Source: Verrucomicrobiota bacterium
GTDB lineage: Bacteria; Verrucomicrobiota; Verrucomicrobiia; Limisphaerales; SIBE01
Direction: 5' to 3'
Length of the DNA stretch: 37,567 nt
Assembly: GCA_016190065.1 (NCBI GenBank)
Contig: JACPRI010000124.1
Span: 1 to 37,567, forward strand
Each line of letters begins with the position of its first letter. Positions within the stretch are counted from its first letter, which is position 1. The notes under the pieces are model-generated. The model did no database searches, was not told the DNA's origin, and saw only the letters and a list, made by a program, of their open reading frames with translations. Below are positions 19,279 through 29,552 of this stretch, one piece after another. Made by a program: the position numbers and the translations under genes.

Positions 19279-20517
19279 TCAGCGCCGCTTGCGCCGCGCG
19301 TGCCCGAAATAGTAACCGCCACTCAGCCTCACCCCGCGAACCCGGCCCGGATGGCCAGTCGGCGCGCCCGGTTTGTCTTGCTCGAAGAGCGCCGTGTACT
19401 GATAAGCAAAACCGTCCAACTTCACGCGCGGTATTTTCTGACTGATGAAGCGCTCGATGGCATAGACGTGCGTCGCGTCCTCCGCCACCATGACCGTGAA
19501 TGCGTCGCCCGTAGCTTCCGCGCGGCCCGTGCGGCCAATGCGATGAATGTAATCCTCCGGATGCTGCGGGACATCGAAGTTGATGACGTGGCTGACATCG
19601 GCGATATCGAGCCCGCGCGCCGCGATGTCCGTGGCCACGAGAACTTCGAAGCGCCCATCCCGGAAACCGCGCAGCGCCTGCTCGCGCTCGCGCTGAGTTC
19701 GGTTTGAATGGAGCACGGCTACGGCGTGATTGTTGCGCTTGAGGAAGTGCGCGATCCGATCCGCCCGATGCTTCGTCCGGCAGAAAACGATCACCGAGTC
19801 GTAGTTCACCCGTTTGAGCAACTCGAGCAAGAGATTGGTCTTCTGCGCTTCCGCCACCGGATAGATGACGTGTTTGACGGTCTCGGCCGGCGTGCGCCGC
19901 GCCCCGATCTCGATCGTCTCCGGCCTTTTCATCGCCCATTGGATCAGGGACTCGATTTGAGGAGGGATCGTGGCCGAGAACAGCGAGGTGTGCCGCTCGC
20001 GTGGACACTTTTCGACGATGCGTCTGACATCCGGCAGAAATCCCATGTCGAGCATGCGATCGGCTTCGTCCAGCACGAGGTATTTGATCGCCCGAAGATG
20101 ACAGGTGCCGCGTCCAATATGGTCAAGCAGACGGCCGGGCGTGGCGACGAGAACATCCACCCCGCGCGTCAAAGCCTCCGTCTGCAACCCGTAGCCGACG
20201 CCACCGTAGAGCACCGTCTGGCTTAAGCCCGTGAATCGCGCCAAATCGCGGAACGCCGTCTCGACTTGCGCCGCCAGTTCGCGCGTCGGTTCCAAGACGA
20301 GAACGCGCGCGTCCCGTTCGTGGCGGTCAAGCTTCGTGAGGATGGGCAAAGCAAACGCCGCCGTCTTGCCGGTCCCGGTTTGCGCGCTGCCGATGACGTC
20401 TCGGCCAGCGAGAATCAGCGGGATCGCGCGAAGCTGGATCGGCGTGGGATCCACGTAGCCCATCGCGTTGACACCTTGGAGAACCTTTTCCGACAGACCA
20501 AGAGTTTTGAATGACAT
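19279..20517 (-). CDS. DEAD-box RNA helicase (RhlE-like)
   Basis: MSFKTLGLSEKVLQGVNAMGYVDPTPIQLRAIPLILAGRDVIGSAQTGTGKTAAFALPIL; VLDEADRMLDMGF; FSATIP; HRIGRTGR. Confidence 0.94.
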   Translation of the reverse strand: MSFKTLGLSEKVLQGVNAMGYVDPTPIQLRAIPLILAGRDVIGSAQTGTGKTAAFALPILTKLDRHERDARVLVLEPTRELAAQVETAFRDLARFTGLSQTVLYGGVGYGLQTEALTRGVDVLVATPGRLLDHIGRGTCHLRAIKYLVLDEADRMLDMGFLPDVRRIVEKCPRERHTSLFSATIPPQIESLIQWAMKRPETIEIGARRTPAETVKHVIYPVAEAQKTNLLLELLKRVNYDSVIVFCRTKHRADRIAHFLKRNNHAVAVLHSNRTQREREQALRGFRDGRFEVLVATDIAARGLDIADVSHVINFDVPQHPEDYIHRIGRTGRAEATGDAFTVMVAEDATHVYAIERFISQKIPRVKLDGFAYQYTALFEQDKPGAPTGHPGRVRGVRLSGGYYFGHARRKRR

Positions 20518-20684
20518 TGCCCAATAATCTCAAATTAACTCCCAGGAAAAAGAGTTTTCGAACCCAGAGGATCGGGGGGGGAATCACATAACTTGAAAGA
20601 AATCCGCTTTTGTGACGAATATACAAGGGCAGTCGAAAGTTTCGGGCGACGGACACAGCGACTACGACCAGCGGCTCAAGAACT

Positions 20685-23600
20685 ATGCGCGACGATCCCG
20701 CGGGCGAAAAAACTCGAATGGACACCCGGGAAGGGCTCACGCCTCGCCCCGCGCCCAACGACCCGAACGCCGCGGTCCGGCCGGAGATTCCCGATCATCA
20801 ACTGCTTCGTCGGATTGGGAGTGGCAGCTACGGCGAAGTCTGGCTGGCCCGCAACGTCATGGGCACGTACCGCGCCGTCAAGATCGTGTATCGCCAAACT
20901 TTCAGTAACGACCGCCCGTACGAGCGCGAATTCACCGGCATCCAAAAATTCGAACCCATCTCCCGCTCGCACGAGGGCCTGGTGGATGTGCTTCAAGTTG
21001 GCCGGAACGATCCCGCCGGCTATTTCTATTACGTGATGGAGTTGGCTGACGATGCCAGCAACGTAGGGCAGGCTTCCAACCTGCCCCTGCCCGCAGATCT
21101 GGATGGTGACGATGCCAAGCAAAGGGCCAGCCGGGAAACCGAAATCTTCTCTTCGATCTCCAATCGCCAATCGGAAATCTCCAACCCCGACAGATACATC
21201 CCCAAGACTCTGGCTAAAGAACTCCACAACCGCGGCCGCTTGCCCGCGGAGGAATGCCTGCGCCTTAGCCTGACGCTCACCTCCGCCCTGGGCCACCTGC
21301 ACCAACACGGCCTGATCCACCGCGACATCAAGCCGTCAAACATCATTTTCGTGAACGGCATTCCGAAGTTGGCGGACATCGGGCTCGTGGCGGATGTGGC
21401 CGAAGCGCGATCGTTCGTGGGCACGGAAGGCTTCATTCCGCTGGAAGGTCCCGGCACCGCGCAGGCCGACCTCTACAGCCTGGGCAAAGTGATCTACGAG
21501 ATTTGCACCGGCAATGATCGCCTGGAATTCCCAGAACTGCCCAAGGAGATGAGTGAGGCCGAAGACCGCGAAGGTCTGCTCGAACTGAACGACGTCGTGA
21601 TCAAAGCCTGCGAAAATGATTTGAAGCAGCGCTACCAATCAGCGGAGGAGATGTATGCCGACCTTCTATTGTTCCAGAGCGGAAAATCGATCCGCCGTTT
21701 GCACACTCTCGAGCGGCGATTGGCCGTGGTGGTGAAAGTTGGCGCTGCGTTGCTCGCCGTTGGCGCACTGAGCTTCGGAAGTTACTACGTCCAACAACGA
21801 CTCCAGCGGGAACGCGATACCCGCAGCCGATTGGAATTGCAGCGTGCGGAAGAATTGTTGATTCAAAACAGGTCATCGCTTGCGCTGGCCTATTTGGCGA
21901 GATTAGTCCGTCAAGACCCAAACAATGGCGTGGCGGCGAGCCGACTGCTGTCCACGCTGGGTCAGCGGACTTTCGCGCGGCCGGTCAGCGAACCGTTTCG
22001 ACATGCCGAACAGATTTACAGCGTCCGATTCAGCCCAGCCGGGGATCGGGTCGTGACGGCTTCGGCCGACCGGACCGCGCGAGTGTGGGAATCTCGGACG
22101 GGGAGGTCGTTGGCCGAACTCCCACACCAGAATCGAGTGGTGTCCGCAGAATTCAGCGCTCAGGGAGATCGGATCGTCACGGCTTCCAGGGATGGCACCG
22201 CCAGGGTCTGGGATGCAATAAATGGCCAGGCACTGCTCCAGCCACTCAAACATGCCGAGGCGGTACAGACGGCGCAGTTCAGTCCGGATGGGGACCGGAT
22301 TGTCACGGCTTCCTTTGATCAAACCGCTCAAATCTGGGATTCGCGCACAGGAAATGCCCTGACGCCGCCGTTGAGTCATCAAGGCCGAGTCATCTTCGCT
22401 CAGTTCAGTCCGGACGGGAATTGGGTCGTGACCGCTTCGGCGGACAAAACCGCGCGGGTCTGGGATGCTCGGAGTGGTCGCGCCCGAACGGAGCCTCTTC
22501 GACATGAGTCCCTCGTGCGCATGGCCCGATTCAGTCCCGAGGGGGATCGGGTTGTCACAGCTTCGACCGACGGGACTGCGCGAGTCTGGAATGCGACGAA
22601 TGGCGCGGCGATTACACCGCCGTTGCGACATGAGAATGGAGTCCTTTTCGCCGAGTTCAGCCCAGATGGGAATTGGGTCGTGACGGCATCCGAGGACAAG
22701 ACGGCTCGAATTTGGGACGCTTTTACCGGTCGAGCTCGCTCCGAGCCGCTCCGACACGAAGGTCCCGTGCATATGGCGCGATTCAGTCCTGATGGAGATC
22801 GGATTGCGACGGCGGCGGGAGACGGCCTGGCGCGAGTCTGGGACGCACGATACGGGCGCCTGGTGGTGGCGCCTTTGCGCTGGGCCGGCTCGATCAGTTG
22901 CGTGGAATTCAGCTACGATGGCTACAGGTTGCTCACCGCCTCGGTGGATGGAACCGCGGAGATCTGGGATCTTTCGGCCGAAGCAATCTTTGCATGGTCG
23001 TTGCCGCATTCCGACAGAGTGCTTTACGCCCAGTTTAGTCCAGATGGCCGTCGGATCCTCACCGCGTCGGACGATGGAGCCGCCAGATTGTGGGATGCCG
23101 CCACGGGCCAACCGCTCGCAAGCCCGATGACGCATCACCGCACAGTCACGATGGCCCGTTTTGGTCTCAATGGAGATTGGATCGTGACCGCTTCGGACGA
23201 CGCCACGGCTCGGGTCTGGAAAGGCCACACGGGCGAACCGGTGACGCAGTCCTTGAAGCATGATGGCCCGGTCACGTCCGCCGATTTCGCCGATTTCAGC
23301 CGGAGCGGTGACCTTCTCCTGACGGCCTCGACAGACGGCAAGGCCCGGCTCTGGAAGGTGCGCGACGGTGGATCGTTGGTTCTGCTGCTGAAGCATCCGA
23401 GCGCGGTGCAATCCGCTCAGTTCAACTCTGTGCGCGATCAAATTGTCACGGCATGCCTCGATGGTACCGCTCGAATCTGGGATGCGCGAAGCGGCCTGGA
23501 AACCCTGCCCCGTCCTCTCCGGCATGAACTGCCGCTGTATCACGCTGAGTTCAGCCCGGACGGGAGGTGGATCGTCACGGCCTCCGCAGACAAAACGGCT

Positions 23601-24620
23601 CGCGTCTGGGACGCTCGGACAGGCCAGCTTGCGACGGAATTGAGGCACGAAGAGGCGGTTTACTTTGCCCGGTTCAGTCCGGATGGGCATCGAGTCGCCA
23701 CGGCTTCGGCCGACTAGACGGCACTTGTGTGGGATGCACGAAAAGGCCATCCGCTGACGGAGCCGCTCAAGCACGACGATTCAGTCTTCCGCGTTCAATT
23801 CAGCCCTGCGGGGGACCGGATTGTCACGGCTTCCGCGGACGGAACAGCGCGGATTTGGGATGGACTGACCGGTCAACCATTGACGGAACCTTTGAGGCAT
23901 CAAGGTCTGGTTCATTGTGTTCAGTTCAGTCCGGACGGTGAACGAGTCGTCACGGCTTCGAATGACCAGACGGCCCGAGTCTGGGAAGTTCCTAAACCAC
24001 CGTTGCCGATTCCATCTTGGGTGGCCGATTTGGCGGAGGCTGTCGCCGGCCAGCGAGTCAATCACGCGGGAATTTCGGAACCGACTTCCGTCACGAATCT
24101 ATCGAAAATCGGCAGGCGGCTCGAAGCACCTTCCGGTTCCGATTTCTGGAGTCGGTGGGCAACGTGGTTTTTGAGGGAGCACGCCACCCGGACGATTTCT
24201 CCCTTCTCACCCGTGTCTGTTTCAGAATACGTGCGGCGCCGGATTGAGGAAGGCACGTTGACGAGCCTCCGCGAAGCAGCACGATTGTCGCGGACGAATG
24301 ATCAAGTGCTGGTGCGTCTGGCCCGCGAATTGATGGCGCAACGCTCCGACCCGGGGTTCCGAAACCTGCGGGAAGCCGATCTGCTCGTTCGCCGAGCTTG
24401 TCAGTTCGCGCCAAGTAATCATGCGGCCTGGGGGACGCGGGCGGAGATTTTGGCGGCACGGCAGAAACCCCACGAAGCGCAGCTGGCCATTCTTCGGGCG
24501 CTAGAACTGATCGAACTCGAGAAATTCCCCGGACAGGAAACGTTGCGTTCGACCTATCAAGCGACGCGGCGCCAAATTCACTCCCAACTCAACCGGCCAT
24601 CCGAGGCCAAAGACAAATGA
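20685..24620 (+). pseudogene. Ser/Thr protein kinase - TM - 16x WD40 protein, interrupted by one in-frame TAG at 23715-23717 (ORFs 20685..23717 and 23727..24620)
   Basis: Kinase LLRRIGSGSYGEVWLARNVMGTYRAVKIVY and LIHRDIKPSNIIF; TM VVVKVGAALLAVGALSFGSYYV; WD40 motifs FSPDGDRIVTASxDGTARVWDA before and after the stop in one frame. Could be intact via readthrough or a sequence error. Confidence 0.8.
21066..21086. repeat. Palindrome GGGCAGG-CTTCCAA-CCTGCCC inside the kinase ORF
   Basis: Perfect 7-bp arms, 7-nt loop. Confidence 0.65.
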
Positions 24621-27019
24621 ACAACCCACCCTTCCGGACTGAGCGCTGGCCGGACCGATCCTTGTGGCGCCCGACACTGGTTTTGGTCTGGTCGCTGACG
24701 GTGTCGGCCGGATCGGATGGCACACATCTCACGCCGCGTGAGCCATTGGAGGCTGGCCTCGACTTGATGAGGCGCGGCGAATTCGGCCCGGCCGCCAAAG
24801 TCTTTCAACGCACGGCCGAGGGTTTCAAAGCTTCGAACCAGTCTGAACTGAAACTCGAAGCCCTGCTCCATCTCAGCGCTGCCTATCAGTCGCTGGGCCA
24901 CCCTAAATTGGCGCTCCGGGCCTTGACGAACGCATTACCGCTCGCGAACCAATCGCCCGATCCCTCCAGGTTAACGGCGATCCACAGTGCGCTGGGGACG
25001 ATGCACACAATCCTCCGGAACGCGGACGCTTCGTCGGAGGGGGATGCGACCCACTTGGAGCTTGCACGGGCTCACCTGGACCAGGGTCTCGAGCTGGCCG
25101 AGGAAGCCAACGATCGTTTGGCCATGGCCAGGTTGCTGAATAACTCTGGCAACTGGCACGCCGCTCAAGGCAAATATGCTGAGGCAACGCAGCATTATCA
25201 AGAATCGGGCAGGATGGCTTTGGACGCGCGAGATTCCTTGACCGCCGCCCGCAGCTTCGCGAACGCGGCGCGGGTATCGATTCTAAACCGCAATCTGACC
25301 GGCGGCGAGTCCTTCAACCGGGAAGCTCTCAAACAACTTGAGCTTCTTGAAGCCTCGCACGACCAATCGAGCTTGTACACGTCGATCGGGCTGAACTACC
25401 AGTCCATGGCGTCACGAAATCCCGAGCGGAAGGCCTCAATGCTGTCCAAGGCGGCGCAGGCCTTTCAAACCGCGCGCGCCGTGGCCGAGCAGACCGGGAG
25501 CCAGCGCGCCCTCTCGTACGCGCTTGGATACCTGGGAACGCTATCCGAACGGGAAAGCAGACATGATGAAGCTCTTCTCCTCACCCGCAAAGCTCTGTTC
25601 TCCGCACAGCAGGCCGATGCCCTTGAAGTGGCTTATCAGTGGGAGTGGCAGTCAGCGCGGCTCCTCGCAGCCATGCATGAAACCGATGCCGCGATTGCCG
25701 GCTACCGCCGTGCCGTTGACACCTTTCAAGGCATTCGTCACGACCTGGCCCTGGGGTATGGCAATCAATCGGTGGACGAATCCATCGATCCAGAAGGGTT
25801 CGCGCAAGGGACGGGCGCCGTCTTTTTTGATCTAGCCGATCTGCTTTTTCGAAAAGCCGACTCGCTGTCCGATCCATCGCAAATTCAAGATTGCCTGGGC
25901 GAAATCCGTGAAGTGATTGAAACGCTCCGCTCCGCAGAATTGGAGGATTACTTCCGGGACGAGTGCGTCAATCTTGCCCGTTCACGGTCCATCCGTGTCG
26001 AGGCTGTATCCACGAACACCGCCGTGCTCTACGTCGTGCCCTTCCATGATCGAATCGAACTGCTGGTCGGGATCTCTCGGGGCACGGATGGCGTGAGATT
26101 CCGGCGGTTCAAGACTTCGGTTACCCGGAGAGAACTCCATGACACCGTTCGCAGTTTTCGTTTTTTGTTGGAAAAGCGAACCACCGAAGAGTTCCGGGAT
26201 CCCGCGCAGAAATTGTATCATTGGCTGATCGCTCCGCTGGCTCCTGCGCTTGCGGCTCAGCGCATCGATACGCTGATTCTTGTCCCCGACGGTGCGTTGC
26301 GGAGTATTCCCCTGGGCGCTTTGCATGACGGAGATCATTTCCTCGTCGAACAGTTCTCTCTGGCGGTGACACCGGGGCTGACCCTGTTGGATGCCAGACC
26401 CATTCCCCGAAAGCACGTCTCGATCCTGCTGGGCGCGCTGTCCGAAGGGGTCAGCGGATTTCGCCCTCTGGAATTCGTGAACGAGGAGGTTCGAAATGTA
26501 CGGCAAGCTTACTCCGCCGCCACGGTTCTCACCAATCAGCATTTCACGATGGGGAACTTGACCCGCTCCATGAGCCAGGGGCGTTTCCCGGTGGTTCATC
26601 TGGCTTCCCATGGCGAATTCGAGTCGAACTCCAAGAACAGTTTTATCCTCACTTATGACGCCCGGCTTCGCCTCAACGATCTGGAAAAGATGATCCGGCC
26701 AAAACAATATCGCGGACAGCCCGTGGAGTTGCTAGTGCTGAGCGCGTGTCAAACCGCCGGGGGCGACGATCGCGCGGCGCTGGGACTCGCCGGCATCGCG
26801 GTCAAGTCGGGCGCTCGGAGCGCTCTCGCCACACTTTGGTATGTTAACGACGAGGCGGCGGCACGGCTGGTGTCGGAGTTTTATTTCCAAATTCGCCGTG
26901 ATCCCGACATCTCGAAGGCCAAGGCGCTGCAAGCGGCCCAGGTGCAACTCCTCCGGGCTCGCCAATACGAACACCCGTGCTACTGGTCGCCCTTTTTGAT
27001 CATTGGAAATTGGCGCTGA
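24617..27019 (+). CDS. TPR-CHAT domain caspase-like protein, probably exported
   Basis: CHAT motifs LILVPDGALRSIPLGALHDG, VVHLASHGEF (His), LLVLSACQTAGGDDRAALGLAGIAVKSGARSALATLWYVND (Cys); upstream TPR-like helices; hydrophobic N-terminus; ATGA overlap with kinase ORF. Confidence 0.92.
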   Translation: MNNPPFRTERWPDRSLWRPTLVLVWSLTVSAGSDGTHLTPREPLEAGLDLMRRGEFGPAAKVFQRTAEGFKASNQSELKLEALLHLSAAYQSLGHPKLALRALTNALPLANQSPDPSRLTAIHSALGTMHTILRNADASSEGDATHLELARAHLDQGLELAEEANDRLAMARLLNNSGNWHAAQGKYAEATQHYQESGRMALDARDSLTAARSFANAARVSILNRNLTGGESFNREALKQLELLEASHDQSSLYTSIGLNYQSMASRNPERKASMLSKAAQAFQTARAVAEQTGSQRALSYALGYLGTLSERESRHDEALLLTRKALFSAQQADALEVAYQWEWQSARLLAAMHETDAAIAGYRRAVDTFQGIRHDLALGYGNQSVDESIDPEGFAQGTGAVFFDLADLLFRKADSLSDPSQIQDCLGEIREVIETLRSAELEDYFRDECVNLARSRSIRVEAVSTNTAVLYVVPFHDRIELLVGISRGTDGVRFRRFKTSVTRRELHDTVRSFRFLLEKRTTEEFRDPAQKLYHWLIAPLAPALAAQRIDTLILVPDGALRSIPLGALHDGDHFLVEQFSLAVTPGLTLLDARPIPRKHVSILLGALSEGVSGFRPLEFVNEEVRNVRQAYSAATVLTNQHFTMGNLTRSMSQGRFPVVHLASHGEFESNSKNSFILTYDARLRLNDLEKMIRPKQYRGQPVELLVLSACQTAGGDDRAALGLAGIAVKSGARSALATLWYVNDEAAARLVSEFYFQIRRDPDISKAKALQAAQVQLLRARQYEHPCYWSPFLIIGNWR

Positions 27020-27031
27020 TACTTTTCTCTT

Positions 27032-27859
27032 ATGAACACAACACGACATCTGATCCCAATGGTCTTCGCAGGATTGCTGGCAGCCCGGCTTTTGTGTATG
27101 GCCGACGCCCAGGAGACTCGAACGCCTGCGCCGAATAAGAAGCCCACGCGCCAGGCGCTCAGCCCCGGCATTAAGAACGCTTCCGTCGGCGCTCCGCGGG
27201 CGAAAAACCCGCCGGCCCGCGCCACGCATCAAGCGCTTAACTCCACGAACTCCTCCCCGACCGCGCTGGTGTACCGGCCGCCCCGTTTGGGCATGCCCGC
27301 CGTTCGAGTCGGCGCCGGTTCGCGAGGCACAGCCGACTTGCTGCCGGCCCTGGATGTCCTGGCGCCCCTCGCGACGGGATGGACCACAAAAGCGCAACCG
27401 AACCTTTACTGTTACGCATCCAAGGCCGTCGCGACGAACGTCGAGTTCACGCTGATTATCTCGGGCCAATCGACTCTGGTGCTCCAAACCAACCTTGTGA
27501 ACGGCTTGCGCGCCGGCATCAATTCCATCGAACTCGCCCAATACGGAATCACACTCCGGCCCGAGACCGAGTACAAGTGGTCGATATCCCTGGTGCTCGA
27601 TCCCGAAAGTCCATCTCGAGACGAGGTCACGTCCGGCATGATCCAACGAATCCTGCCCCCGGCCGAATTAGCGGACAAGCTCGCCCAGGCCAAGGCGTTT
27701 GACCGTCCCTTGATTTACGCGCAGGAGGGACTTTGGTACGATGCCGCGGACTGGTTGCTTGGCTTGCTCGCCATCACTCCCATGGACGAGGGCCTGCGGC
27801 GGCGGTTGGATGAGTTATTGTCCGCCGAAGGCCTCAGCAACGTGAAGTATAGGCCCTGA
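27032..27859 (+). CDS. DUF928-like exported protein
   Basis: Signal peptide MVFAGLLAARLLCMADA; LVYRPPRLGMPAVRVGAGSRG resembles the DUF928 N-terminal motif; 12-nt gap after the CHAT gene. Confidence 0.68.
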   Translation: MNTTRHLIPMVFAGLLAARLLCMADAQETRTPAPNKKPTRQALSPGIKNASVGAPRAKNPPARATHQALNSTNSSPTALVYRPPRLGMPAVRVGAGSRGTADLLPALDVLAPLATGWTTKAQPNLYCYASKAVATNVEFTLIISGQSTLVLQTNLVNGLRAGINSIELAQYGITLRPETEYKWSISLVLDPESPSRDEVTSGMIQRILPPAELADKLAQAKAFDRPLIYAQEGLWYDAADWLLGLLAITPMDEGLRRRLDELLSAEGLSNVKYRP

Positions 27860-27872
27860 GCGGAACAGCGAC

Positions 27873-29552
27873 TCAAAACGCCATTGCAACGAGCTTGAAG
27901 TGCAATCCCAAATCCTGGGCATCACGCCTTGCCGGGTGATTGAAGTTTCGAAACGCGTGTCCCCAATAAAGCTCCGCCTGAACTTTTTCGTGAAGTGTGA
28001 AAAGGAGGCCAAGCCCTGCGCTGGCGATGTCTCTCGGATTCCCCTTTGGTCCCTCGACGTTCCAGCCGTTTCCGTAATCCACGAAAGGCGCCACTTGTAA
28101 CATGGGTCCCCCTGCCTTGGTGAACAGGATAGGAATGCGCAATTCCAGGGTGAGCACGGCGCCCTGGTCCCGCACCAACTGGTTCTCCCGATAGCCGCGC
28201 ACGGTATGGGCGCCCCCCAGGCTCATCTGTTCCAGCGACAGCAGCGGACCTTCGGTCCATTGGAAGTTGCCGCTCAGAATCAGTTGACTGCCTCTGAGGG
28301 CCAGACGTCGGACATATTGCGCCTGGCCCAGCCACGTGACCTGCTTTCCGTCCCGCTCCGTGCCATCATCCGTCGAACCCAGCACATCGATCCCCCAACT
28401 CAGTGTGGAACGCAAGGCAATGACCCGATCCTGGCTGCGGTCCACCCATTCGTGAGTGAATCGAAGCGCGCTGATCGTGGCCTCGCCATTCACCGCTCCG
28501 GGCGAGAAGGAAAAGGGCTCGCCGAGCAAAAAGCTTTCGGTATGGCGGCGGTCTGCCGCAACCGTCATCGATAATTCGCGACGGGGCGTTCGGTAGAGGG
28601 GGTGCCTCACGCCGATCGTGTAAACATCGGATCGGCTTTCAATCTCCAGCGAATCGAACGGCTCTTCAATGAGGGCATAATCACTCCGGCTGTAAGCCAC
28701 CTGAATCGAGGTATCGTAGGTGTTGATGGGGATGCGGTAACTCGCTCCCCAATTGTCGGTCCCGGAAAACTCCAGGCTGTCGCGACTCCGCTGCGCCAGG
28801 CCGTAGCGCAAATCCAAGGCATCGCTGTTGCCCGTGACGTTCTGGTTCGAAGCCAGCACCTCCAGGGCTTCGGCGCCCACGCTGGGCGGGCGATCGTTGC
28901 GCGCTGCGAGGCCCAGATGCCAGGGATTTTTCTCCGTGACCTTCAGCTCCAAGCGCGCCTCCCCTCGAGTCATTCCTGGTTTTAATTCGGCGTTGATTTG
29001 CCGGAGATTTGGATTCTCTTTGAACAGCAGGAGAGTGTTCTGCAGATTGGTCAGGTTGAGTGGATCCCCCGCGCCGCGTTGAAGTCGGTTCTTGATAAAG
29101 CCATGCCGCAGACGCGTCGGGTTCTCAATTTCGATCTCGGTCAATTTCCCTTCCACAATCCGAAATGTGATGACGCCATCGCTGACAGGCTGATCGTCGA
29201 GGATGGCGCCGGAATTGATATATCCGTGATCGACGTAATGCCGCGTGAGGGCGTGGCGTGCTTCTTCCAACTGGCCGCTGTGGAGATTGGTCTGTGTGAA
29301 TGAGGCCACGACTCTGGCTAATTCCGCGCTGGAAAAAACCGTGTGGCCCGTGAAGCGAAATTCCCGGACGAACACTCGGATCGATTCGGACAAGACCGGC
29401 GCGGCATGGGGCGCCACTTTCACCGGCGGCAAGAACGATTCTTGAGCCTGGAGGGGAAGAGAAAACGCGGCGAGCGCCACGACGAGGCCTCGGATCGGGA
29501 AGCGAACCAGCCCCTCCCTCAGACCAGGCCGTCCCGTCTCACCTTGTCTCAT
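27873..29552 (-). CDS. ShlB/FhaC/HecB-family two-partner secretion transporter (TpsB)
   Basis: POTRA-like IRVFVREFRFTGHTVFSSAELARVV, GYINSGAILDDQPVSDGVITFRIVEGKL, and C-terminal barrel SLGGAHTVRGYRENQLVRDQGAVLTLELRIP. Confidence 0.93.
   Translation of the reverse strand: MRQGETGRPGLREGLVRFPIRGLVVALAAFSLPLQAQESFLPPVKVAPHAAPVLSESIRVFVREFRFTGHTVFSSAELARVVASFTQTNLHSGQLEEARHALTRHYVDHGYINSGAILDDQPVSDGVITFRIVEGKLTEIEIENPTRLRHGFIKNRLQRGAGDPLNLTNLQNTLLLFKENPNLRQINAELKPGMTRGEARLELKVTEKNPWHLGLAARNDRPPSVGAEALEVLASNQNVTGNSDALDLRYGLAQRSRDSLEFSGTDNWGASYRIPINTYDTSIQVAYSRSDYALIEEPFDSLEIESRSDVYTIGVRHPLYRTPRRELSMTVAADRRHTESFLLGEPFSFSPGAVNGEATISALRFTHEWVDRSQDRVIALRSTLSWGIDVLGSTDDGTERDGKQVTWLGQAQYVRRLALRGSQLILSGNFQWTEGPLLSLEQMSLGGAHTVRGYRENQLVRDQGAVLTLELRIPILFTKAGGPMLQVAPFVDYGNGWNVEGPKGNPRDIASAGLGLLFTLHEKVQAELYWGHAFRNFNHPARRDAQDLGLHFKLVAMAF

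Noticed and set aside
17627-20008. 793-aa minus-strand ORF
   Set aside because: Antisense across hpnH, which has clear family motifs, and overlapping the helicase in another frame; no recognisable domain; long antisense ORFs are common in GC-rich DNA
21903-23774. 623-aa minus-strand ORF with repeats
   Set aside because: Antisense of the WD40 array; its repeats simply mirror the WD40 DNA periodicity
22000-23990. Regular periodicity suggesting a CRISPR or tandem DNA repeat
   Set aside because: Periodicity of about 120 nt is coding, explained by WD40 repeats; no short identical repeats with unique spacers
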